From: Serinus canaria
Lineage: Eukaryota; Chordata; Aves; Passeriformes; Fringillidae
Reading direction: 5' to 3'
Assembly: GCF_022539315.1 (NCBI RefSeq)
Contig: NC_066314.1
Coordinates: forward strand, 52,203,180 to 52,267,179
DNA length: 64,000 bases
Within the stretch, counting starts at the first letter, position 1; each line of letters starts with the position of its first letter. The position numbers were made by a program, and so were the translations under genes. Of this stretch, positions 54,801 to 64,000 are shown one piece after another. The notes under the pieces are model-generated. The model made no database searches. It had not been told where the DNA came from and saw only the letters and a list, made by a program, of their open reading frames with translations.

Positions 54801-57800
54801 ACACTACTGCAGACAAAACCCACAAGTTACATCAGGGCCAAGTTCAGGCATCCAGGATCACCCAAGAAATGCAGTAATCAAGATTTCTCATGTTCATTTA
54901 TACTTATAATTTGTATATATTTGAGGATTTTAAAAAAGTAATCTCACTCAGTCAAATTTCATCAAAATACTCATTTCTATAAAAGCCTTTGCAGAATCCG
55001 ACTCTATGTTAAAATACTGGCATGGGGAAATGGGTTCACAACAATATTCAGCTTTCCTACAGGTATTTTGAGAAATCAAAACTGGGTGATTAATTTTAAT
55101 TTAGCCTTGTTGATGGTCGATTACCTCATGAACAGGCCCAAACACCAAAAACCTAAAAGAGTAGAAAAGCTTGGGAAATATGACCTGAAATGACCAAAAG
55201 AGTCAATCAGTTTTACATGATCTCAGAAAGTTTCGATTTTTCAGTGCCAATGATGAAAATAAAAATAAACCTGAAAAGTAAAAATCCACTGGCATATTAC
55301 AGAACTAGGAAAAAGATGTCTCTTTGTACTTATAGCTTCAATAAAGCTTTAGAAAGGGTACAGTGCAAACATTCAGCAGCCATTAATGAAGGCTATAATT
55401 TCCCAATGAAGTAGTACTGCCCAGAAAATTTGTTTTCTGAGTTCTCATACTCAGCCAGTCAAATTCAAATCTGAAGTGCCCTAGTGACAAACTGGCCTAA
55501 TTATTATCATCAGTCAGGGAAGGAAGTTGACAAGTTTGTCAGTCCTTCAACTTTTTTTTTTCCATACTTTATTTCAATAAAAGTGGGGCAGCTCTTTAAA
55601 GCTCAGCTTCCACTGCTGGGACAATACCAGTGAACCAGTAAACCTGTTTTGCTGTACATCACACAAGTTTACTCTAAGCTCCTGTTCAGGTTACAACAAA
55701 TTATATAAACTTGCTCAAGAGGAGAAGAAGTTATTTGTTCCTGTTCCAACTTCCTCCCCTCTGCAAAGCACTGCGTCAAACTGAACTTGTTCATGGCTCA
55801 TTTCCCCTCCTATGATGATGAGAGAAAAGCAGAAGCAGGAAACCTGCTATGAGCTCCCTGCCTTAAACCCCAGAATCAACCAAAAACTCCAACCAAGCAA
55901 CCTCTGCTTTGCGTCTGCAGGGTACAAACCAAGGGTAAGAAGTGCATTCCATGTACATTTAAGTCTGCAAACTCCCAGCACTCCTCAATATGGAGGCAGC
56001 ACAAGTGTGTTATTCCAAAACCATGGAGGGACTCCCACTACTATCAGCATGGTACTAACTCTTTGTGGTATGCAAGACTGGCAACTTCCCATGTTGTTTA
56101 ACATCTGCAGGGCCCACAATTGCAATCAATTATATTCATGAAAAACATCCCACAACTTCCCCATTCCAAGTCTTACTTTCTTTTTCCTTCCTGCCAGCAT
56201 TTCCTCCTCCCCTATTTTTAGTAAAACAAAAAGTGTGGGAAGAACAGTGAAATGATTTTATTGATGTTATCACAGCACCTAAAGGGGTCACATCAACAAC
56301 ACTGTCCCACAGTAACCACAATACAAAACAAGAAAACAAAAACCCTACCACAGAATGCCAGCCCTGAAGAAGTGTAAGTGCTGTAAAAGAAATTACAGGT
56401 GGATGTAAGGGGCACAGAAGGCTCAAGGAGACAGCAATGCTGCTGGGCCAAGAGGATAAGTGGTGACACAGGGACAATAGCACAGCAGCTGCTCAGGCAT
56501 TGTCAGCCTGTGGCAGGCACTGCAGCAGGTGCCTCCAACCCTCCAAACTGAAAGGGCTCTTGTGCCACAGTAACCACTGGGAGTTTTTGTGTAACTGCTG
56601 CAGTGACAGCAACTGCCTTCAGTCTCAGCTTGTCTGCAGCCTCAATCTTACTTTCAAAGAATGTTTTAGACCATTTAGTTATTTTATTGTGGTACCCTTG
56701 ATGCTCAGCATCTTAATTCTCTAGCTTAACATAGCAACGATTCAATTAAAATTACACGTGCAGTGCATTTTCTTCTCTTTCCTAAGAAGACTATGACATG
56801 GTACAGTTGTGTTCCCTACAAATAATGAGAAAAAATATCCAATTACTTCGTTGACAGTCTCAGATCAGTTGCTCTAAGTTCCTTCCCTGCTTTCAGTCCT
56901 GCCTGTAATTCAGTTTTTGACAGCTAATGTAAAATCCAGATTCTCCTGTATCTTTTGCTATACTCCTAATCCTTAAAAGAGATGTAAAAACTTGTTTTGC
57001 TGAATTTCTCTCAATAGATCTTGTTACCTGACCATCTACAGACTCTCACAAAACAAGCACATTTCTAGCTGATGAGTTTTTTCTACATTTGGAGAATGGA
57101 CGCCCTTAAATATTCACCTCCTACAGCTCAGTTCATGGCAAATTAGTATCACATAAGTGTTTCTCAAGAATGTAACTTTACTTATGAATCAAAAAAAATA
57201 CATCCAATATGGCTTGAAGTATGGGGAAAAAAGCCCCAGTAATTCTAGGCATGTTGAGCCAAAGAGAAAAAAAACTAGAGATAACAGCACAGGTCTATGT
57301 TCTTTTTTACATAGAAAATTATGAACTGAAGATCAACTCTCTGTATCAATACTGTAACACCATTGTGTCACACTAAGTACCCATTTCTTTCATGGCATTA
57401 CCTTTGTCACATAAAACAAATTACGAAGGCTGATTTGTAATCCAGTCCACACTTAACCTAATCAATCCACAGTAAGTCTTAACTGTAATTCCCCTTTTAA
57501 TTCCTCCATTATACAATTTATTGTTTCTGACAACAACTATTTTCACACTGTATTTGCTCTTCATACAAGCAGCAGGCATGAGTAGTTACAATGAGATGCT
57601 GCTCATTAATTTGGGGAAAATAACCATGCTTGTCTTGGGCCTAGATTGTTTCCCATACTTTAAAATAAGAAATTCTCTTCATTACAATCAGCCTATCTAT
57701 TTAGGAGGCAGGTCCCCTGACCACCAGATCTTTCCAATTCTGTCCAATCCTCTCCAAAAGAGGTTTCCTCTGAAGTCCTACAACATATCACTCTTTCCTT

Positions 57801-60800
57801 TGAAGTGCTAAACATTTTTTCTGCATTTAAAGTGGTCCTAATTCTACAAAGAAGTCGACTCTAGCACTATTTTGAAGCACTAGACCTTAGTAAAGAGTCA
57901 GGATACAAGCTGCCTCTCCAAAGCAGCTATAATACAATACCTGGAAAGTTTATCAAACATGTTGACAAGCTTCATAGCTTCATATTCTTTTTGTTCTTCT
58001 GTCATTTCATCCATTGGATTGGGCATTGGTTCTTCTAAGTGACCAGTTATAAGGTTAATGCTGGAGGTGAAAAAACAACACAGTTTACATTTCTGCAGAA
58101 ATAGGTACATTTTCTATCTTCTTAATAGCAGGAAACAGGGAGAAGTCATAGAAACCATCAAGACTAAAACTGTCTGAACTGCACACAGAAGCTTTTGTTA
58201 CAAATAGACAAAGTTCATATTTATAGCGTATTTTCTCATAAATCGTGACTGAATCTTTGTGTGGATTCACTGCAATGATGTCTTGTCAGTGCTCAAAAAG
58301 GCACAGGCTGGTAGTTCTTGTTGTTGGAACTCAGAGAAGAACAGTTTAAAACCAGGAGAATGATGATGGTAACAATGACAATGTCATTAATATTAATGAC
58401 ATAAATAGGGAACTGGATGACAGATACATGTCTGAAACTAATTCTGTACAGGCTTAATTTTAAAAATATAGACAGGTTCCAGTTAATTTTCCATTAAATT
58501 AGTTAAGTGTTGCCCTTCCATGATGATGTTTTTTTGCTCAAACCAGATTAAGTTATTTTACTTTGAGCATTTACAGAGCCAGCTTTATTTTCACTGTTAA
58601 TACAAATGAACAGTGATACAGAAATGGTAAAGAAAGCAGAGAAGTAGTTTTAAAGAAAACTTTCAGGGCACATTATCCTTTCAAACATTTTAATCACAGA
58701 TATTTAAGAGCAATAGAGAAAATCAGATGCATAAATCAATTGACAGTTATCTTGAATTTTTCATGTATGTGCTAGCTTTTAACTAAATGGATGTTATAGC
58801 TTTACTTATATGCATATAAGTCAGGCTTTTGAAAGAAGAGCAGAGAGGAAACAGCAAGAAAAAAAATCCAGAAGTGCAGAAATAAAAAGAAACCTCCTGG
58901 TTTAGAGCTAATTTCTTTGCACAGAAGCAACGTAACTCCTAAATATCAACCATTTAATCCTGTCCTTTATTCATGTACCTTAATAGGGATTTTTCAATAA
59001 ACCACAAGCACCCACTATACACCTAATCATGTCTGTGTAATTCAAGGAAAACAGAGTAAAACAGAAGAATAATGCTAACACTTCAGATGTCCACGAGCAA
59101 CAATTTCAGAACATATTTAAAATGGCACTGAATCCTAGACTAAAACGACAAACTAAAACCTACAGCACCCAATCAATTACAACTAATAAAAATAAACTAA
59201 GCTTCTACATGGTCACTGAATTCTTCAAACAAATATATTGGATTCCTGTTGCATGACTTCTATACAAGTTATTTTGCTCCTCCCATATTTACCTATGTGA
59301 CCTACTTGGTTTTTCAGGAAAATTTTAGTACCAGGCAATCTAAAACTCAGTCAAAACCAAAACTAAACCTTACTGTTTTTCTCCTTTTTAACAAAGTTCT
59401 GGCTAAAATCTTTAGCCATATCTGACACCATTACTTTCTCCATTACAGAGATATACCCCACAAACTATAGTTAGCAGCTTGGCAAACTTCATGTGAGTTC
59501 CTCAAAAGTCTGATACAAAACCCATCCTTGCTAAGTTTGCTACTAAATTTTTTTCCTATCAGTTCCTTAAAAATCTCTTTTCACACTTGAATTTTAAGTA
59601 GTTATTAAAATGTTAAATGATTCTTGTAGTAACTTTTTTTCTCCCCTGCAACCATATCTGACTACATGATGGTCACTATTAGAGGCTATTTCATGGTCTA
59701 ATTATTTTCTCAATAATTAGACCATGAAATCAGCAGAAGACAGGAGTTAATATAAGCACATATCATTCCAAAACTGGCCTCTCTGAAAAAGGCAAAAACC
59801 CCCCAAAATCACATCAAAAGAATCCAAAATGCAACAGGATATGAGAAATTGAAAACAATACCATACTTTGGCTTTGCAGATTTGTATTCTTCTGTGTCTG
59901 TATCCTCATCATCTGAGTACCAATGATCTCCTCTTCCTCCTGCTAGCAGGCCCCTGGCAGCCAGCAATCCTGCTGCGTTACCATAGCCTGTGTATTTCAA
60001 CAAGCTATCAACTGCAAAGAGGATACAGAAAATTATTCAGCTATACTCAGCTACGAAACAAACCCCACCAGAATACTACACAAATTAGGAGTTACAGCAA
60101 GAGGCAAATATACCAATTACAGCAAGACCTTATACAAAAGGGAGAAGTAAAAGTAATTTTTACCTCTCTCTTTACATAGAACAAAAAGAAATTCAGCTGC
60201 AATTTGCTTTACTCCAAGGTCAACGTGTGTCATAAGGCGCACAAGTTTGTTCCTCACTGTTGTGCCAACTTCAGGACGGTTTGAGACATCTCTTAATGGG
60301 GGCAGTACCTGGCAGCACACAAGAAAGAGAAGAACAGCATTAAATGCATGGAAATATCTTGCAAAACCAATATTTGCAAAAACAATTGTAGTCAACAGAA
60401 CAAAAAAATACTCTGTCCTTCAAAAACAAAAAAGCAATAAAATCAGACAACTATGCCCACATGCATTAATGGTGACTCTTGCTTCTTATTATATTTAAGT
60501 TTTCTCGTCTGTCATTTTGGGCAGAAAAATACTGTCTCAAATGTAGATTTAAAAATGCAATTATTAGGAGTATATGAGCACAAATGGGTGTCCCAGGAGA
60601 GTTGGTCAAGAGGCAACCATAACCTCATGTTCTCTGTTTCTTCTTCTATGTTTTCCTTATGTATCTTGTAAAAGTATTAGAAATACCAGTCTAAGGAAGC
60701 TTACACTCTTAAAATGCTCTGTAGTTTATACAGAACAATGATGTGCTTAATGAAAAAGCAGGAAAATAAGTACATTGCAAGTTCTACTACTGTATTTCAA

Positions 60801-63246
60801 AAATAGGCTCTACATAGAGAGGAAACATACTTCAACCACAAAACACTTTTGAAAGCTCAAGCTAATTTTCAGAAATATTTTGGAGAAATCACTATTTAAC
60901 ATTTCCTCAAATACACTATCTTCTCATTAGAGGTCATTAATATTGTTAACTTCAACCCTCAAAAAGTTTGCATCATTCATGCACTACCTGCCTTTCTTAT
61001 GCCTCCTTGTGTGAATGCCTTCAGACTTAAAATCTATGTACATTTTTTCACACTCAAAGGATATATTACATGATCTGCAAACAAATCTGGGCCATAATAT
61101 GAAATATTTAATGATCTGAAGACTCTAATAAGAATTATGGATCTTCAATATTTTATTAAGGAATAAAACAAGTGTGTCACTATAATAAGAAATTGCAAGT
61201 CCTTTGTTTTCTAGGTGTCTAATGTAAAGTGTCATGTCCTGTGCAAAATTACAGCACAATTACTGAAATTGGACTCACTAGGAACTGATCCTTACATTAA
61301 TGCTACAGTACTGACTGCTTTGGATTAAATAGACCCTCTCTTTTTCAAACCAAGTATTCAAACAATTAGCAAAACCATTTTACTTTGTCCCTGCTTACTT
61401 CCCCCAATGGGGATAGTACCATGACTGCCATTTCCCAGTGTGTTGTAAGAATGAATTAACGTTTTAAAGTACTCTAATACTAATACAGCGATGAGTGCCA
61501 TAGGACAGTCCATGAGGAAATCAATCATCCTGTCTTCAGATCACAATTTGAATAGCACACATTAAATAAAGCCCAAGGCCAGAACTTAACAATGTGGGTA
61601 ATTCAAAATATCAAACATCCAGTCATGCTGTTAGCAACATCCATCCATTCTCTACACTATTTGAGGCAGTGGTCCTGTGGCAGGAGTCAGCATGCAATTA
61701 TATCCTGACATTGAAATGCCCAGATGTTGTAAAAACACGCAGACAATTTCATTTTCTAGCTTCTGTACACTTGGCTCTGAAACTTTTTTTTTTTGGAAGC
61801 TAACAGATCAGCAAAGTATCCTAAAAACTAACTGCTGTGAACAAAAACAAATAACAAGTTTCTTAAATTCCTCAAGAACACTTTTCTGGTATCAACGAAA
61901 GAGGCAGGAAACATATGCCCTTCTTAATTTTAAATTCTATTTATGAATTCAGGCACAGCTTTGATCTGGGAGCAGCATCTAGGGTGCAACTCTAGGATGC
62001 AGCTTAGGAGAAGGACAGCAGAAACCAGAGAAGCAATTTCTTTCTTGTGCTCATCTTTTAACTTCTTTCCACTCGACCTCAGGAAAAACAACAAAACAAA
62101 TAGAAAACACCACACTCAACCACCAAGCTACACAGATCCTTCAGGTCTTTAACCATGGCACAGAAATCTTCCCTCTTAAAAGCCACAGTCCATACTGTAA
62201 TAAAGAGCTCTTATAAGAGACAAAGTGATGAAAGTGATGGCCTCTGTCCAGGGACACTTTTAGTTTGACAGGATGGCTGATATACACTGGTACACAAGTC
62301 TTAATCCAAACAACTTCCTGCTGAAGTAAAACTAAACCTCAAGCAGAACCCATCAAAACACCTGTATTCTCACTTGCCACCACACAGCTCTGCAAAGTCT
62401 AATTAACTGCATTGAAATGTTTCTTATTTGCTGAGTGTAAGGGAATAGACCTTACTGAGTTTTTTACCCATCTCATCTGATCCATGGTGACTCACATTGA
62501 CACAGCTTTACAATACCCCTGATGTTATTATTTAACAGCTCTACAAAATGTATCATGGAACTCAGGCCATAATATCTAGTGATTTACATGACTGAAAAAT
62601 TATTTCTATAGCATTGTCCTGCACTGATGTACAAACCTCAAAGTTCATCACCAGCTTCATACGCAAATTTCAATGGATTCTACTTACCTGAGCTTTGATA
62701 AACTTCCTGATATTCCTGTGAGTTCGGCAGCATTCAGTTAATAAACTAAGAACTGGAGTCAGACCTTCTCTGTAGCTGCTTCCCTAAAATAAGGCCAAAT
62801 AAAAATAAAACATTTTAAGAGCAAACTTTCATTTTCAAATTCTATGAAGGCTTCAATAAAGTTGTATATGAGAGCCAAAATATGAACTTTACACAAAGAG
62901 CCAAATGTTCACCCTCAGACACACAGCAAATAGCTTCAGATATTCACAGGAATTTGGGAGTGTTTCACAGTTTAGAAGGACATCCATATTTGTGCTAAGT
63001 ACTGGCTGAAAGGTTTATACAAAATTTGATATATGTGCACTTTTTCCTTAGTGAAAGAGGCCCCTTTTGATAAAAATCCCTGCAGTCCATACCTTGTCTA
63101 TTCTCTTCTCCATGAAATCCAGTAAAATCTGAATTGCTCCCATATTCATACCATTGTATTTTATATCTGTTTCCTCTTGGGATGATGGATTAATAAGAAC
63201 ATCCAAGCAAGAAACAGGAACATTGCTTAAGAGGTTGACTGCATTG
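51709..63246 (-). CDS. RIC8B: RIC8B C-terminal half, six coding exons (partial, 5' end off window)
   Basis: The exons, in transcript order, are 63246-63093, 62783-62688, 60308-60164, 60011-59867, 58060-57941 and 51820-51709. Joined, they give 256 residues in one uninterrupted frame to TAA. RIC8 proteins are cytosolic armadillo-repeat proteins that fold nascent G-alpha subunits and promote their nucleotide exchange; RIC8B serves G-alpha-s and G-alpha-olf. Conserved blocks seen include [57 protein letters not shown], an acidic [32 protein letters not shown] and the terminal SSDSD. The acidic patch corresponds to the casein kinase 2 sites known in RIC8A. The B paralogue is chosen over RIC8A from the C-terminal sequence and from linkage to TMEM263 and MTERF2. 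The full family protein is about 520-560 residues, so roughly half is present. Confidence 0.96.
52330..52530. other. Candidate conserved noncoding element in RIC8B intron
   Basis: This is a non-repetitive AT-rich block with repeated TTAAT/ATTA cores (for example GATGATTAATTGATTAAGCC) and no open frame. Enhancer function is inference from texture only. Confidence 0.2.
54290..54620. other. Candidate conserved noncoding element in RIC8B intron
   Basis: This AT-rich, repeat-free block has several TTAATTAA-like and ATTAAT cores and no long open frame. It stands next to the A run at 54663. It was chosen on texture alone. Confidence 0.18.
54663..54687. repeat. A25 homopolymer
   Basis: Twenty-five consecutive As. 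A poly(A) tail of a retrocopy was considered, but no mRNA-like sequence or poly(A) signal was recognised immediately upstream. A mononucleotide repeat is the simpler reading. Confidence 0.93.
57941..58060 (-). CDS. RIC8B: RIC8B cassette exon (equivalent to exon 9)
   Basis: The exon has exactly 120 bases, with [16 protein letters not shown] followed by [20 protein letters not shown]. It starts and ends in phase 2, so skipping it leaves the frame intact: the junction codon changes from AA|C (Asn) to AA|A (Lys). It corresponds to the exon missing in the known mammalian isoform Ric-8B-delta-9. Acceptor CACCTCCAG, donor GTATTG. Confidence 0.95.
58061..59866 (-). other. RIC8B: RIC8B intron preceding the cassette exon
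   Basis: About 1.8 kb, phase 2. It contains a perfect 19-bp inverted repeat at 59688-59730. The donor is the weaker GTATGG (59866-59861). No other feature was recognised. Confidence 0.88.
59688..59730. repeat. Perfect 19-bp inverted repeat with 5-base loop
   Basis: ATTTCATGGTCTAATTATT (59688-59706) is exactly complementary to the segment at 59712-59730, with TTCTC between. The transcript on either strand could form a stable hairpin. It lies in a RIC8B intron about 180 bases past the end of the upstream exon in transcript order. Confidence 0.93.
59867..60011 (-). CDS. RIC8B: RIC8B exon with acidic phosphorylation motif
   Basis: The exon has 145 bases, phases 1 to 2. It encodes [20 protein letters not shown] and then [20 protein letters not shown], a glycine-rich hinge and acidic cluster that is a strong RIC8 hallmark. 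An alternative reading through TATG|GTATTG would break the frame to the next exon, so the donor GTATGG was chosen. Acceptor CTCTTTGCAG. Confidence 0.95.
60164..60308 (-). CDS. RIC8B: RIC8B exon, VLPPLRDV block
   Basis: The exon has 145 bases, phase 0 to 1. It encodes [20 protein letters not shown] and then the conserved [20 protein letters not shown] helix pair, ending LCKER. Acceptor GTGCTGCCAG, donor GTAAAA. Only 152 bases separate it from the next exon. Confidence 0.96.
60309..62687 (-). other. RIC8B: RIC8B intron
   Basis: About 2.4 kb, phase 0, AT-rich. No repeats or nested genes were recognised. Confidence 0.88.
62688..62783 (-). CDS. RIC8B: RIC8B 96-base exon
   Basis: The exon has 32 codons, [20 protein letters not shown] then [12 protein letters not shown], with both boundaries in phase 0. 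Acceptor ATTTTAG, donor GTAAGT. It matches the armadillo-repeat region of RIC8 proteins. Confidence 0.96.
63093..63246 (-). CDS. RIC8B: RIC8B first exon in window
   Basis: The exon has 154 bases: one base completing a split codon, then 51 codons starting [18 protein letters not shown] and ending [11 protein letters not shown]. Acceptor TCTGTTTCAG, donor GTATGG. It requires an upstream exon ending with two bases of a codon whose third base is C. Confidence 0.95.
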
Positions 63247-64000
63247 CTGAAACAGATTTTAAAAATTCATTATTCATTTGGAAGAAAGAATTAAAAACAG
63301 AGTACAACTCACCATAAACTGCTTGTACAACTGCAATCAAAAAGAGGCCCTACAACTCAAACAATGCTTTATTTTCTCCTCTCTGGGTTTAAAAGAAGGT
63401 GGCCTCCATTATCGCCTGAGTTCTGGCTCTTGGAACAAACAAAGAAAAAGAAAGACAAAAAGTTCCAAAAGCAGCAGCGCAGGATTACTTCCAGCCCCCA
63501 CAGTGTCTCATCCCCTGGATAAGGCACAGCTTCCAGCAGCAAGCTACAGCAGCTGATCTTGCAGGACAGCAGGGGGAACTCTCACATTGATTTTCAGTAG
63601 TCAGAGTTTTTTTCCTCCTTGAAACTTAAAACATTTTACCATACATCCACATTACCAACATTAGTGTGGCAAAATACAATATGGACATTTCCCCCTGGTG
63701 TAACAGGGGGGCAAAGTGGCCTTTTCTTAGGTCCCCTGAAATATTTTTGTTTTTATTTAGCTTGCAGAAGGCTTTTAATACATTAAAAAAAGACTCAGGT
63801 TTATTTATCAAGCACTACCCTTCAGTAAGTGGTCGTGTTCTCATTCTAGGACACAAAGAGGACCGTTCCCAAAGAGCCATTAAATTATTTCAATTAGACC
63901 ACAGGGTCCCTCCCTCCTCTTCAACAAAGTAAGGTGGGACTTACTTTGCAAGGATCTCTTGCAGGGTACACACGCCTTGAGTTTGCTATCTACCCTGTTC
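63247..64000 (-). other. RIC8B: RIC8B intron, right edge
   Basis: No coding exon is supported in the last 750 bases. A donor-like GTAAGT on the minus strand at 63944-63939 was examined and set aside. The upstream RIC8B exons and promoter lie beyond the window. Confidence 0.7.

Larger units (their letters stand above)
51821..57940 (-). other. RIC8B: RIC8B intron before the last exon
   Basis: About 6.1 kb, phase 2. It holds a 25-base A run at 54663-54687 and two AT-rich, complex blocks (52330-52530, 54290-54620) with homeobox-type TAAT cores that could be conserved noncoding elements. No gene is nested in it as far as can be seen. Confidence 0.85.

Noticed and set aside
63945..64000. Possible RIC8B exon ending at a GTAAGT donor on the minus strand
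   Set aside because: In the frame needed to join the next exon it reads QEILA before a stop a few codons further up, and the residues do not resemble those preceding NAVNLLSN in the family. It is probably a chance donor.

Overview
The window is vertebrate nuclear DNA from a bird, probably a songbird. Intron-split genes with GT-AG junctions, CpG-island promoters, several CR1 LINE 3' ends and a solo LTR of a type I associate with passerine genomes support this. No bacterial, phage or viral gene set is present.

The genes match a conserved vertebrate neighbourhood that in human reads RIC8B - TMEM263 - MTERF2 - CRY1. Here it runs in the opposite direction. (1) 0-9 kb: a CR1 copy, then a CpG island (2.34-2.99 kb) that probably holds the MTERF2 promoter, an intron, and a complete MTERF2 reading frame in one exon (+, 6604-7800). 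CRY1 should lie just off the left edge; no CRY1 coding exon was found. (2) 8.9-25.9 kb: TMEM263 on the minus strand, with its whole 116-residue protein in two coding exons (17265-17202 and 13099-12813) and a CpG-island promoter at 24.9-25.9 kb. Its introns hold CR1 fragments, one of them split by a 385-bp solo LTR. MTERF2 and TMEM263 are tail to tail. (3) 25.9-51.4 kb: about 25 kb with no recognisable gene. It holds simple repeats, a 22-base G run, small hairpins, a pair of adjacent CpG-rich palindromes and segments that could be conserved noncoding elements. (4) 51.4-64 kb: the 3' half of RIC8B on the minus strand, six coding exons giving 256 residues to the stop. Its 5' exons lie beyond the right edge.

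The genes do not form one pathway. MTERF2 acts in mitochondrial gene expression, TMEM263 is a small membrane protein needed for normal body growth, and RIC8B is a chaperone and exchange factor for G-alpha-s class subunits. I found no new gene system. The observations most worth a second look are the frame-neutral RIC8B cassette exon, the LTR nested in CR1, a candidate short coding exon upstream of MTERF2, and several perfect palindromes.
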